The notes beneath the pieces were generated by a model. The model was given only the letters and a program-made list of their open reading frames with translations. It searched no databases and was not told where the DNA came from. DNA of 64,000 bases from Lysobacterales bacterium (GTDB lineage Bacteria; Pseudomonadota; Gammaproteobacteria; Xanthomonadales; SZUA-38): positions 62,001 through 126,000 of the forward strand of contig JANQOZ010000026.1 in the NCBI GenBank assembly GCA_028285525.1. The letters are read 5' to 3'. The translations under genes and the position numbers were made by a program. Below are positions 8,328 to 17,673 of this stretch, in pieces; within the stretch, counting starts at the first letter, position 1; the number at the start of each line of letters is the position of its first letter.

Positions 8328-9425
8328 TCACGCATCGGTTATTGCGGAATCCCAAGGATTGTAGGATCGCAAGACTGCACGCTTCCGGTCCGGCCTCGAA
8401 AACACCTTGCAATGCTTATTCAAGAGCGCCGCTACGGCAGAAAAAGTACTGTTGGAGATGGCCAGAGCGTCGGCCCGGGTCAAGATAAAGAAATCTTCGA
8501 GCCATTCGGCACCCGGCTGCGGAGCCTGCAGGTCCGCAGCGCAAAGCGGGCTGTATTCCTGGAAGGCCTTTACGATATCGGGGTCGTCGCTTGCGACATA
8601 AAGGACCGGATCGTCCAACTCCGGCCACAACGCTGCAAGCCACCGCTGGTACCAGGTTTCCGGCGCAACCCAAAAACGGTCGGGGCCGTAAGTACCGAAG
8701 TCGCCCCGCCTCAGGTGCAGGGCCACCAGCGTTTTGCCGAACTGCCGTACATGTTTTTCCGCCGCATTCGCGCGCTGCAACGCCGCTGCAACCGGCTCAA
8801 AAAGGCTTCGGAACTGGTCGCGGAGAGGCAACAGCTGAGTCGCCGACTGCTCGACGAAATAGCCGACTAAATCGATGTTGGTGTAATCGCTGCTCGCCGG
8901 CCCCGCGAGTGCGGCTGCCAGATCGAGTTCGGCTTCCGTACGTCGCGGCAAGGCGATCTGCGGGAAAGGCTCACAGCAACCAAACAGGTCTCGACCGATC
9001 CAGTCTGGAAAACGGGCTTCACAGTTGTGAACCTGGGCCAGCAGAGTTGTCACTGCGTACTGCATCAATTGATTGCCGAAGCGGCCGTTGCGCCCGAGTG
9101 TCGTGCAGCTGATCACCGGTCTGGAGGAGTCCCCAGCCTGTGATGCAGGCGGGGGGCCATTGTCCCTGCGCCACAGCAGCAAAGACCGACGGGTACTCGC
9201 CAGTGCATGGCCAGGCAGTGCCGCAATGGCACGATCGTAGACGTTCACCGCGTCGCCGAAGCGGCCTAGCGCCTCCAGGCACTGGCCCAGCAAAACCAGA
9301 GCGCCATGATGATCGGCTTTCTTGCCTAGTAAGCTGGTAAGCGATGGAAGCGCGTCGGCGGCTCGCCCCGAACCGATCAGGCGGCGGGCTTCCTCGAGGA
9401 CCTCAGTCGACTGCCTGACGATCAT
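8328..9425 (-). CDS. TPR domain fused to a GT11-like (alpha-1,2-fucosyltransferase family) glycosyltransferase
   Basis: Residues about 1-85 form a short TPR-type helical repeat (RAADALPSL.., RFGDAVNVYDRAI). The rest matches the family 11 fucosyltransferase layout: the GRFGNQLMQY motif near 115, the donor-binding H-x-R-R-G-D motif (LHLRRGDFG, about 240), and a terminal ISNSTFSAVAALL segment. Such enzymes transfer fucose from GDP-fucose to surface glycans or glycoproteins; donor and acceptor are inferred only. The start ATG at 9425 overlaps the upstream methyltransferase stop (ATGA), which indicates translational coupling. The TPR part may position the enzyme on a protein or complex. Total 365 residues, longer than the bare GT11 fold because of the TPR extension. 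Confidence 0.75.
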   Translation of the reverse strand: MIVRQSTEVLEEARRLIGSGRAADALPSLTSLLGKKADHHGALVLLGQCLEALGRFGDAVNVYDRAIAALPGHALASTRRSLLLWRRDNGPPPASQAGDSSRPVISCTTLGRNGRFGNQLMQYAVTTLLAQVHNCEARFPDWIGRDLFGCCEPFPQIALPRRTEAELDLAAALAGPASSDYTNIDLVGYFVEQSATQLLPLRDQFRSLFEPVAAALQRANAAEKHVRQFGKTLVALHLRRGDFGTYGPDRFWVAPETWYQRWLAALWPELDDPVLYVASDDPDIVKAFQEYSPLCAADLQAPQPGAEWLEDFFILTRADALAISNSTFSAVAALLNKHCKVFSRPDRKRAVLRSYNPWDSAITDA

Positions 9426-9997
9426 CCGAGCGGATTCGGTTCCAAATGTAGCACCAGCCGATCCTCAGGATCCAGGTCGGAGGGCAGGCGATAGTGCTGC
9501 GTAAGCCGGCTGTTCACACGCCCAAGCAGGCGGGCCTCATCGATGTCTTCCCAGTCCTCGGCGCAAGTCCCTGTGCTTGGTCCCTGCCCGAAGAGACGCG
9601 CGTCGTCGATGATGACAATACACCGGTGGCGAAAATAGCCCACGATGTGATCAAGCTCCTCGTAGAGGGGGCAATCCTTGTCGCCTCGGCCGGTGACCCC
9701 AGAGGACCAATGGCCATCAAGGAAAAAGATGGTGGGGTCATGCAGCCTTTTCACGATTCTTGGGAGCCGGTATGCGCTGTCACCCAAGTGGAAGTGGATC
9801 TTGTCGCCAGAGTAGCGATTCTGAGCCCTGGCATGGAGGTCTGGCTGGATCTCGATCGTATGCAGTTCTTTGAACAATGACTCCATGGCAAAAATTGTGT
9901 GCCCCAGGTAGGTGCCCGTTTCGACAAATACGGGATAGTGCTCAAGGACTTCAGGCTCGCGGAGTTCGTTAAAAAAAGCAGGGGCCAGGCCGGGCAT
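9422..9997 (-). CDS. Class I SAM-dependent methyltransferase-like protein of a glycan cluster
   Basis: The 191-residue product shows a Rossmann methyltransferase core: VETGTYLGHT as the glycine-poor motif I region (about 25-34), an acidic end of strand 2 (IEIQPD), HFHLGDS as motif II, and FFLDGHWS further on. The family methylates small molecules or sugars, sometimes inside surface polysaccharide clusters. ATG 9997 is chosen because GAGGA lies 6 bases upstream; the frame also has a TTG four codons earlier. Its stop overlaps the start of the TPR-glycosyltransferase by four bases. Together with the divergent CgeB-like glycosyltransferase it makes a small glycan-modifying locus. Substrate unknown. 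Confidence 0.65.
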   Translation of the reverse strand: MPGLAPAFFNELREPEVLEHYPVFVETGTYLGHTIFAMESLFKELHTIEIQPDLHARAQNRYSGDKIHFHLGDSAYRLPRIVKRLHDPTIFFLDGHWSSGVTGRGDKDCPLYEELDHIVGYFRHRCIVIIDDARLFGQGPSTGTCAEDWEDIDEARLLGRVNSRLTQHYRLPSDLDPEDRLVLHLEPNPLG

Positions 9998-10125
9998 AGT
10001 TCCTCGCAAATCGTGTTGAAATTAAGCAGTTTTGGGGTCGCAATCGTTGCGAACGTGAGCGGCGGTTGCCGCCGTTTGGCCAGGATTGCCTAGGCCGAAG
10101 CAATCATTGTACGCTCTCCCTATTC

Positions 10126-11541
10126 ATGGAGTCCTGGCCAAATCCCCTTGCCGACCAACGCACCCTGATCCTGCATCACTGGCCCTTGTCTGTGCAGCGA
10201 CGGGAGATGGTCTCTCGAGATTTTTTCTACATCACAACACGCCCCGAGAATCACCCTCGGGTCCTTTCGGTGGGGAGGCGAGCACGGGTCGATATGGCCC
10301 AGGTGCTGGCCCATCTCAAGCGTACTCACGGGTGGTCTCCTACCCTCTTTATCGCGAACATCGATGCGTATTTCCCTATCATCCCACTAAACGTCGCGGC
10401 GCTGAACTGTCCGAAGCTGCTGATTCTCGGCGATTCCCATCACGGCGACGCTCCGCTGCGCAACCTGATCCGGTACGTTCAGACAGAGTCGTACGATGCC
10501 TATCTGACAGACTACCTGCGCCAGCATCAATGGTTCTTCCACCTGGCGGGCCTCAAGCGACTCTTCTGGTTACCGGGTCTGTTCGTCCGCCCCTTCGAGA
10601 ACGAACGAGCGGTGCACGAAAGGCGTGTTACCGAGCTGCTGAACGATGAACCAGCGCCGGCGGCCATTTTTGTTGGCCAGGCCCGGAAGTTTCATCCGAG
10701 ACGTAAACGCCTTATCGAAGAACTCGGGCAGCGTATGCCTGGCTTCCGCCATGTCCAGACAGATCAGCAAACCGCCCAGCTCCTCTACGGCCGCGTGCCG
10801 GTCTCTCTCAACTTCACGCTCAACGCCGACGCGAACCTTCGCTACTTCGAGATTGCCGCCGCCGGCGGCGTCCAGCTCGCCGATCGGTTGTCCGCGGAGT
10901 CCGGCATGGACCTTCTCTTCCGAGATGGCCGCGAGATCGTCTATTTCGATGGGATTGAGGATCTGATCGAAGCCTGCGGTCGACTGAAAGTCGATGAACC
11001 TGCACGAACGGACATCGGACGCGGAGCTCGCGAACGGTTCCTAGAGACATGCGGGCCGCAGAAGCTCCTTTCTGTGCTGCATGACATTATCGAAGGCAGA
11101 GAGGTAGAGCCGCTGTACCGGGCTGAACAGGCCCATCGTATTCGCCACGTCAAACCCGATACTTTCAGCGAGTTCCGTTTGCATCTATACGAGATTATCC
11201 AGCAACTCCACAAGGAGCGTGAACGGCTCGAGGTAATGTGGGACGCCTCGGCCGAGGATATCTGGCCCGAAGATCTGATCGACCTTCCGCGCGTCAAGCT
11301 GACCGTGGTCGGTGAAACCCGGAGGTCCCGGGCGCGTCTGCGGCCCTTTCTATCAAATACGCCCGATGCTGGGCGTATTCGTTGGTGCGACAAACCCGAT
11401 AAAAAGCCGTTCGACCTGGTCATCACCAGCTCGCCGAATGAGCTGCCTTCGAACGTCGATCGGACGACGGGGCTGCTGTACCTTTGTCCAGACCGAAGCA
11501 AGCCTGATCAGCCCACCTGGAGACTGTTGCGCGCCCAATAA
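10126..11541 (+). CDS. CgeB-like glycosyltransferase (Glyco_trans_1_2 family)
   Basis: The 471-residue protein has a GT-B-like organisation. The C-terminal half holds the signature of the family: a run through YFEIAAAGGVQLADR and DGREIVYFDGIEDL (about 262-305), as in CgeB and related O-antigen or flagellin glycosyltransferases. Residues about 370-470 form an extra domain with a possible coiled segment (LHKERERLEVM) that I do not recognise. It is transcribed away from the methyltransferase/TPR-transferase pair across a roughly 130-bp shared promoter region, which suggests a common glycan or glycoprotein target. ATG 10126 is preferred over upstream non-ATG codons; no strong ribosome binding site is seen. 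Confidence 0.65.
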   Translation: MESWPNPLADQRTLILHHWPLSVQRREMVSRDFFYITTRPENHPRVLSVGRRARVDMAQVLAHLKRTHGWSPTLFIANIDAYFPIIPLNVAALNCPKLLILGDSHHGDAPLRNLIRYVQTESYDAYLTDYLRQHQWFFHLAGLKRLFWLPGLFVRPFENERAVHERRVTELLNDEPAPAAIFVGQARKFHPRRKRLIEELGQRMPGFRHVQTDQQTAQLLYGRVPVSLNFTLNADANLRYFEIAAAGGVQLADRLSAESGMDLLFRDGREIVYFDGIEDLIEACGRLKVDEPARTDIGRGARERFLETCGPQKLLSVLHDIIEGREVEPLYRAEQAHRIRHVKPDTFSEFRLHLYEIIQQLHKERERLEVMWDASAEDIWPEDLIDLPRVKLTVVGETRRSRARLRPFLSNTPDAGRIRWCDKPDKKPFDLVITSSPNELPSNVDRTTGLLYLCPDRSKPDQPTWRLLRAQ

Positions 11542-11627
11542 GCGGTCGCGGCCGCACAGTTAGCGCTAAAAACCCTAAAAAGTTCTTCCGGTATGACAGC
11601 CGCAGGGAGCCGGGGGAGGCGATTATC

Positions 11628-12203
11628 TCAAAGCGTCGAGACCAGCAGATGGGCGGTTTGGACCAGCTCGGCATGAACACCTGCTGTCTGCCCAACAGCG
11701 GCCATGGTGTCGATGTGAAAATAGACCGCCGCAATGCCGTTGGCGACAGCGATCCGCCGCTCAGGGTCAGCTTGCGGATGGGCACGCTTGACCTCATCGG
11801 CAATCCGGTCGATCAAGACGGCGGTCCAGTCGCGTAGCCGTTTCGCCAGACCCGGGCGCTCCGTGGCCGCAAACATCAGCGCGTTAGTGATGCGAACCTC
11901 CTGCGGATCGAAATACTGCGGGTCAAACAGCCAGTCGATCATGGTGGTTAGACGGTTGTCCTGCGGCAGTGCGTCGAACAGCTCGTCGACGCCTGCTGTG
12001 GCGCTCGCCAGAAAATGGTCCAAGAACGCCTCCAGCAGATCCTCTTTATTGCCCACGTTGTGCCGGATCAGTGCCCTCGCCAGACCAGCGACCTCGGCGG
12101 TTTTCTCAAGGGTTGCTCCCTCTACGCCGTAGCGTGCTACGCAGTCACCGTACGCGGCCAGAATTTCCGAACGTCTGGCTTTCTTGAGACTCGGCCTTGC
12201 CAT
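11628..12203 (-). CDS. TetR/AcrR-family repressor, divergent to sterol-desaturase-like gene
   Basis: A 191-residue protein with the TetR helix-turn-helix at about 10-55 (RRSEILAAYGDCVARYG ... TAEVAGLARALIRHNVG) followed by an all-helical ligand domain. TetR proteins bind palindromic operators as dimers and release on binding a small ligand. The gap to the divergent fatty-acid-hydroxylase gene holds two near-perfect palindromes sharing TTATC-N6-GATAA-like arms, so self-regulation and control of that neighbour are the simplest reading. The ligand may be a lipid or hydrophobic compound, which is inference from the target. The N-terminal MARPSLKKARR is short and basic, as is usual. Confidence 0.85.
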   Translation of the reverse strand: MARPSLKKARRSEILAAYGDCVARYGVEGATLEKTAEVAGLARALIRHNVGNKEDLLEAFLDHFLASATAGVDELFDALPQDNRLTTMIDWLFDPQYFDPQEVRITNALMFAATERPGLAKRLRDWTAVLIDRIADEVKRAHPQADPERRIAVANGIAAVYFHIDTMAAVGQTAGVHAELVQTAHLLVSTL

Positions 12204-12221
12204 CTCAGCGACCCATCGTTA

Positions 12222-12274
12222 ATTATCAATATTGACAATATACATCAGCTCACGTAATTTATCGATATTGATAA
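12222..12274. promoter_or_regulatory. Twin palindromic operators in the TetR / sterol-desaturase divergent promoter
   Basis: Two related palindromes: ATTATCAATATTGACAAT (12222-12239, one mismatched pair) and TTATCGATATTGATAA (12259-12274, one mismatched pair). Their centres are 36 bp apart. Shared consensus is roughly TTATCAATATTGATAA. A TTGACA at 12232-12237 sits inside the first palindrome with TAATTT 17 bp further on, giving a plausible rightward promoter covered by repressor. Confidence 0.7.
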
Positions 12275-12293
12275 TTTATTCCCTGGAGTATCC

Positions 12294-13238
12294 GTGGACC
12301 AGATTTTTGCCCCGGTCAGTGTCGATTGGCTGACCCAACTGGAGCTTTGGCTGAACGAGTGGTTTCTGACGCTATCGCTGGTGTTCCTGGCCTTTGAATT
12401 CCTTCGCTATGCGCTGAAGAAGCGGCTCAATCTTCGGCTGGTCGGTGACTCAGCCACCAACTTTCTCACGACGGTTCTCTCCTACGGCCTCACCTACCTC
12501 CTGCTCGGCGCGGTGTACCTGAGCAGCTACGCGTTCCTGCACCAGTTTGCCCTGCTTGACCTGCCGGTGACGTGGGCGACAGTTGCAGCCTGTATCGTAC
12601 TGGCGGACTTTGCCTACTACTGGGAGCACCGCTTCACCCATCGGGTTGGGATCGCCTGGGCGACCCACACGGTTCATCACTCCTCTCCCAGCTACAACAT
12701 CTCGGTCGCGTATCGATTCGGTCCGATGGACGGACTTTGGCCGCTATTCTTTCACGCACCTTTGGTGCTGCTTGGCTTTGATCCGTTTCTCGTGTTTTTT
12801 GCAGAGGCCATGGTGCAGCTGTACCAGACGTTCCTGCACACCGAAGCGATTAAGAAGCTCCCCAAACCGATCGAGCTGGTCATGAACACGCCCTCCCATC
12901 ACCGGGTCCACCACGGCTCGAATGCCGGCTACATGGACAAAAACTACGGCGGAATCTTCATCTTTTGGGACCGCTGGTTCGGCACCTTCGCCGAAGAGCA
13001 CGAAAAGGTTGTCTTTGGCATCACCGAACCGATCGAATCGATCAACCCGCTGGTGGTTTTCTTTCACGGCCTGACACGCCTCGCGGCCAAGCTACGCGCA
13101 ACGCCAGGGCTAGGCGGCAAGCTTGCTGTGCTGATTAAGCCGCCCGACTGGGAGCCGCAAGGAAGAGCGCCTGGGCAAGTGAAAAATCGAGCCCTGGACT
13201 CAGCAAGCCCGGCCTCCGCGCAGCCTCCACACGGTTAG
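12294..13238 (+). CDS. Sterol desaturase / fatty acid hydroxylase family membrane di-iron protein
   Basis: The 314-residue product has several membrane segments (about 20-40, 55-75, 90-105, 160-180) and the complete histidine box set of the family: EHRFTH (about 117), HTVHH (about 131) and HRVHH (about 205). These ligate a di-iron centre that hydroxylates or desaturates lipids, using O2 at the inner membrane. Typical bacterial substrates are fatty acids, sterol-like lipids or carotenoids; nothing here fixes which. It starts at GTG 12294 with CTGGAG a few bases upstream. Expression is probably controlled by the divergent TetR through the twin palindromes. The tail after about residue 285 is polar and of low conservation character. 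Confidence 0.85.
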   Translation: MDQIFAPVSVDWLTQLELWLNEWFLTLSLVFLAFEFLRYALKKRLNLRLVGDSATNFLTTVLSYGLTYLLLGAVYLSSYAFLHQFALLDLPVTWATVAACIVLADFAYYWEHRFTHRVGIAWATHTVHHSSPSYNISVAYRFGPMDGLWPLFFHAPLVLLGFDPFLVFFAEAMVQLYQTFLHTEAIKKLPKPIELVMNTPSHHRVHHGSNAGYMDKNYGGIFIFWDRWFGTFAEEHEKVVFGITEPIESINPLVVFFHGLTRLAAKLRATPGLGGKLAVLIKPPDWEPQGRAPGQVKNRALDSASPASAQPPHG

Positions 13239-13338
13239 ACACTGGCCTGGAGCCGCGGCCGGCGGCCCAGGTGTTGCAGTTACCGGGACGGAGACGGCGT
13301 CGCCGAACTCCGTACCCGTTATTCAAGACCGATGTCGC

Positions 13339-16101
13339 TCAGTTTGGAGGCGGTGCGTACTGCGTCAGGTTGATACCCTCCACGGCGTCGATGTATTCAT
13401 CGATGCTTGGCGTTCGACCGAGGATCGACGAGAGCACGACCACCGGCGTTGAGGCGAGCAGCGATTCACCCTTTTTCTCGTCGGAGTCTTCCACGACGCG
13501 GCCCTGGAACAGCCGGGTGGACGTCGCCATCACGGTGTCGCCTTTCTCCGCCTTTTCCTGATTGCCCATGCACAGATTGCAGCCGGGTCGTTCGAGATAC
13601 ATCATGTTTTCGTACTTCTCACGCGCGGCGCTCTTTGGCGCGTCGTCGTCAAACTCGAAACCCGAATATTTCTGCAGAACGCTCCAGTCGCCTTCCTCTT
13701 TGAGCTCGTCGACAATGTTGTAGGTTGGCGGAGCGACAACGAGCGGCGCCTTGAATCGAATCTCCCCCTCCTGGGCTTCCAGGTTCTTCAGCATCTGGGA
13801 GATGATCTTCATGTCGCCCTTGTGCACCATGCACGACCCCACGAAGCCCAGGTCGACCTTCTTTTCGCCTTTGTAATACGAAATCGGTCGGATCGTATCG
13901 TGCGTGTAGCGCTTGGACTCGTCGTCGTTGTTAACGTCCGGATCCGCGATCATCGGCTCGTTGATCACGTCGAGATCAACAACAAACTCCGCTGAGTACT
14001 TCGCGTTGTCGTCGGGGGCCAGCGCCGGGTTTTCACCGGATCGAATCTCAGCGATCCGCTGCTCAGCCCGATCGACCAAACCCTGCAGAACGCCGCGAGC
14101 GTTATCCATGCCCTTGTCGATCATGATCTGGATCCGGCCCTTGGCGATCTCCAGCGATTCGATCAGCGTCTCATCCTCAGAGATACAGATCGATGCTTTG
14201 GCCTTCATCTCGGCAGTCCAGTCGGTAAACGTGAAGGCCTGATCCGCCAGCAGCGTGCCGATGTGGACCTCAATGATTTTGCCCTGGAAGACGTTCTCGC
14301 CGAACTCCTGCAGCATCTGCGCCTGGGTGGCGTGGACCACGTCGCGAAAATCCATGTGGGGCTTCAGGCTGCCTTTGAAGGTGACCTTGACCGACTCCGG
14401 TATGGGCATCGTCGCCTCGCCGGTCGCCAGCGCCAGCGCGACGGTTCCGGAGTCGGCGCCGAAGGCCACACCTTTGGACATCCGGGTATGGGAATCGCCG
14501 CCGATGATCACCGCCCAGTCGTCCACCGTGATGTCGTTTAAGACCTTGTGAATCACATCGGTCATCGGGTGGTAAACATCCTGAGGATCCCGGCCCGTAA
14601 TCAGCCCGAAGCTGTTCATAAAGCGCATCAGCTTCGGAATGTTCTTCTGTGCCTTGAGGTCCCAAACCGACGCTGTGTGGCAGCCGGACTGGTAGGCGCC
14701 GTCGACCGTCGGTGAGATGACAGTGGCCGCCATCATTTCCAGTTCCTGGGAGGTCATCAGCCCCGTGGTGTCCTGGGACCCGACGATGTTCACCTTGACC
14801 CGAACGTCCGACCCGGCGTGCAGCACCCTGCCGGGGGTTACCCCAACAGCATTCTTATTGAAGATCTTCTCGACCGCGGTCAGGCCCTGCCCTTCGTGAG
14901 AAATCTCCCGGGCTGGGGCGTAAACCGGGGTCGGTTCGATCCCGAGGATGCTCGCCGCAACGCTCTGCAGCTTCTTGCCGAAGACGACGGCGTAAGAGCC
15001 GCCCGCCTTGATAAATTCGAGCTTCTGCGGCGTCAGCGCTGAGGAAATATCGGCAAGCACCTCGCTGCGATCTTCGTTTAAAAGCTTCTTTTCTTTGAGA
15101 TCGATAGTCAGGACGGTACCGGTATCGACGGAGAAAACCTGCTCCAGTATGGGCTCATTGTCCTCGTCCATGATCGACTCACCGCTGGCGTCCAGCTTCT
15201 TGACCCAGTTCTTGAGGTCAATGCCGATACCGCCGGTGACGCCGACCGTGGTCAGGAAAATCGGCGATATACCGTTGGTGCCGCCGACGATCGGCGCGAT
15301 GTTGATAAACGGAACGTAAGGACTGGCCTGGATACCCGTCCACAGCGCCACGTTATTGACGCCCGACATGCGTGATGAGCCAACGCCCATCGTGCCCTTC
15401 TCGGCCACCAGCATGACGCGCTTGTCCGGATGCTGCTCCTGCAGCGCAAGGATGGTTTCCTGCGCTCCCGCATCCATCAGACATTTTCCGTGAAGCTCAC
15501 GATCTGACCGTGAGTGCGCCTGGTTTCCTGGCGACAGCAGGTCGGTCGACACGTCGCCGGTGGCTGCAACGTAGGTCACAACCTGAATTTCATCCGCCAC
15601 TGGAGGCAGCTTGGTAAAGAACTCCGCCTTCGCATAACTTTCCAGCAGGTCGGTTGCCAGCGCATTGCCGGCTTTGTGAGCGGCCTCCAGCCGGTCGGTA
15701 TCAGCCTCGTAGAGAAACACCTGCGTTTTCAGAACCTCAGCCGCGGTCTGCGCGATCGATGCGTCGTCGCCCAGCGCCAGGTCCAGCAGCACGTCGATGG
15801 ACGGGCCGCCCTTCATGTGTGACAGGAGTTCAAATGCAAATTCCGGCGAGATCTCTTCGACGACCGACGTGCCGAGAATGATCTCCTTGAGGAAACGCGC
15901 CTTTTCCCCTGCTGCCCCGGTGGTGCCCGGCAACGTGTTGTAAATAAAGAACTTGAGCGAGTCTTCGCGGTGCTCGTTGCCCGCGTCTTTGATCTGCTCG
16001 ATCAGCTCAGCGACCAGCGCGGCGTCTTCGATGGGTTTTGGGTGCAGGCCCTGATCTTTTCGGGTCTCAATTTCGGCGAGGTAGTCTGTATATAAGCTCA
16101 T
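13339..16101 (-). CDS. acnB: Aconitate hydratase B, long (Bacteroidota-like) form
   Basis: At 920 residues this is a full aconitase: N-terminal HEAT-like/AcnB domain, swivelling domain, then the iron-sulfur core. Recognisable blocks are GTMGVGSSRMSGVNN, VGSQDTTGLMT, GGDSHTRMS, and the cluster cysteines in FVGSCM and GCNLCMGN. The enzyme isomerises citrate and isocitrate in the TCA cycle (and 2-methylisocitrate dehydration in the B class). It is about 55 residues longer than the E. coli protein. From memory its wording (LHPKPIEDA, NTLPGTTGAAG, LLSPGNQAHSRSD) is that of the long type frequent in Bacteroidota, a possible sign of transfer. The gene is monocistronic, starting at ATG 16101 with no strong ribosome binding site seen. 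Confidence 0.95.
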   Translation of the reverse strand: MSLYTDYLAEIETRKDQGLHPKPIEDAALVAELIEQIKDAGNEHREDSLKFFIYNTLPGTTGAAGEKARFLKEIILGTSVVEEISPEFAFELLSHMKGGPSIDVLLDLALGDDASIAQTAAEVLKTQVFLYEADTDRLEAAHKAGNALATDLLESYAKAEFFTKLPPVADEIQVVTYVAATGDVSTDLLSPGNQAHSRSDRELHGKCLMDAGAQETILALQEQHPDKRVMLVAEKGTMGVGSSRMSGVNNVALWTGIQASPYVPFINIAPIVGGTNGISPIFLTTVGVTGGIGIDLKNWVKKLDASGESIMDEDNEPILEQVFSVDTGTVLTIDLKEKKLLNEDRSEVLADISSALTPQKLEFIKAGGSYAVVFGKKLQSVAASILGIEPTPVYAPAREISHEGQGLTAVEKIFNKNAVGVTPGRVLHAGSDVRVKVNIVGSQDTTGLMTSQELEMMAATVISPTVDGAYQSGCHTASVWDLKAQKNIPKLMRFMNSFGLITGRDPQDVYHPMTDVIHKVLNDITVDDWAVIIGGDSHTRMSKGVAFGADSGTVALALATGEATMPIPESVKVTFKGSLKPHMDFRDVVHATQAQMLQEFGENVFQGKIIEVHIGTLLADQAFTFTDWTAEMKAKASICISEDETLIESLEIAKGRIQIMIDKGMDNARGVLQGLVDRAEQRIAEIRSGENPALAPDDNAKYSAEFVVDLDVINEPMIADPDVNNDDESKRYTHDTIRPISYYKGEKKVDLGFVGSCMVHKGDMKIISQMLKNLEAQEGEIRFKAPLVVAPPTYNIVDELKEEGDWSVLQKYSGFEFDDDAPKSAAREKYENMMYLERPGCNLCMGNQEKAEKGDTVMATSTRLFQGRVVEDSDEKKGESLLASTPVVVLSSILGRTPSIDEYIDAVEGINLTQYAPPPN

Positions 16102-16239
16102 GTATTTACGATTATTGGGTTGATACTGCTGAGATGCTAAGCGCGCGCACAGCGTGGCGCGTCCATGAATAAGATCCAGACCCTGGATTATACAGGGCTG
16201 GGCAAGTCCGGCGCGGGACTTTAGACCATTGCAGGACCG

Positions 16240-17673
16240 CTAGCCGGCAGGCCGCAGACGAACAATTTCGTGGGGCAGATTCAACAGCAGATAGATTGAT
16301 CCGTCGGGGGCCATTTTGATGTCCCTGATCCGGCCAAAACCCTTAAAAAGCAGCTCTTCGGCCACAATTTTCTCGTTGGAAATCTCGAGCCGCCAAAGCT
16401 CTTCGTGGGCCAGCGTTCCCACCAGCAGGTGGTTGCGCCACCGCGGGAACCGGTCGCCGTCCACAAATTCGATCGCTGAGACGGCGGGGGCCGGCGTCCA
16501 CTGCCTGACCGGAGCGTCGATCCCTTCGGCCTGGGTTCGGTCACTGATCGTCGAGCCATCGTAGTTGATCCCAAAGGTGACGACCGGCCAGCCGTAGTTG
16601 TGGCCGGCGATGAGACGATTGAGCTCATCGCCACCACGCGGACCGTGCTCCGTGGCCCAGATCGTGCCGCTCTCCGGATGCTGCGCCAGCCCCTGGACAT
16701 TTCGATTGCCGAACGTAAAAGTCGCCTGCAGCGCATCGCGATGGCCGACAAAAGGATTGTCTTCCGGAATCGAGCCATCTCGGTTGATCCTGAAAACCTT
16801 GCCCGACGGCAGCGCGAGATCCTGCGAATTTTTGGGCACGCTCATATCGCCGATCGAGAAATACAGGTAGCCGTCCTTGTCGAACAGCAACCGGCCGCCC
16901 CAGTGTTTGCTGTCGGGCAGGTGATAACGATCGTCCAGCCTGAACAGATACTCGGTATCCACCCATCTGTTGCCGTCGACCCGGCCACGAATCACGCGAG
17001 TCATCCCCTTCGCGTACCGATCCGTTGGGTCTTCCGAGTGGCTCAACGCGAGGTAGACCCAACCGTTGTTCTCAAACGCTGGATCCAGCGCGAGATCCAG
17101 AAGGCCACCGGTGGAGGTGGCGACATCGACCGCCGGCAGCCCGGTGATGGGATCCGGGTCTAGCCGGCCATCGCGCAGCCAAAACAGCTTACCCGTGTTG
17201 TCCGTGATCAGAGCGAGATCTCCACTCACAAATTCAATCCCCCAAGGGCCGTCAATCCCGGAGGTCACCAGCCGTTCAGACTGCAGCTCATAGGCCAGAG
17301 TCTCGATCGTCGTCGGCAGTGGCTCGGGTTTATCCAGCGGGGTGGTTTGAGCACGGTAGAGGAAGGCGATGAGGCTCGCGATATTCTTATCGCCTAGCTG
17401 GCCTCGAAAAGCCGGCATGTCCGTGCCGGGTATGCCGTTACGAATGTTGGTTTCCAGGGAAAACTCGCTTCGCCCGTACTGCCAGCGGGTTTTGATTAGC
17501 GCGGTCGCCGAAGCGCCCTGAAGCTGTGCGCCGTGGCAGCCTGCACAGTGGGTGCGATAGAGCTCGGCGCCGGCGTCGACCTCCGCGCCCGTGGCGCCAG
17601 TGAAGTACATCAGTAAGACGATCGCCAGCCCGCGCAGGCATGCGGAAAACGGCTGGCGTAAGAAATCAATCAA
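16240..17673 (-). CDS. Periplasmic cytochrome c-fused PQQ-type sugar (sorbosone/glucose) dehydrogenase
   Basis: A 477-residue exported protein: signal segment (LRGLAIVLLMYFTGATGA), a class I cytochrome c domain with haem motif CAGCH near residue 44 and a likely Met ligand in DMPAF, then a six-bladed beta-propeller of the glucose/sorbosone dehydrogenase family (from about 130; motifs GPWGIEF, HWGGRLLFDKDGYLY, GNRNVQGLA, EHGPRGGDELN). The family oxidises aldose sugars using PQQ, and the haem domain would pass electrons on. The best start is TTG 17673, which overlaps the stop of the TetR gene by 8 bases, so the two are translationally coupled. The fused cytochrome makes it self-contained for electron transfer. 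The exact sugar is unknown. Confidence 0.85.
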   Translation of the reverse strand: MIDFLRQPFSACLRGLAIVLLMYFTGATGAEVDAGAELYRTHCAGCHGAQLQGASATALIKTRWQYGRSEFSLETNIRNGIPGTDMPAFRGQLGDKNIASLIAFLYRAQTTPLDKPEPLPTTIETLAYELQSERLVTSGIDGPWGIEFVSGDLALITDNTGKLFWLRDGRLDPDPITGLPAVDVATSTGGLLDLALDPAFENNGWVYLALSHSEDPTDRYAKGMTRVIRGRVDGNRWVDTEYLFRLDDRYHLPDSKHWGGRLLFDKDGYLYFSIGDMSVPKNSQDLALPSGKVFRINRDGSIPEDNPFVGHRDALQATFTFGNRNVQGLAQHPESGTIWATEHGPRGGDELNRLIAGHNYGWPVVTFGINYDGSTISDRTQAEGIDAPVRQWTPAPAVSAIEFVDGDRFPRWRNHLLVGTLAHEELWRLEISNEKIVAEELLFKGFGRIRDIKMAPDGSIYLLLNLPHEIVRLRPAG

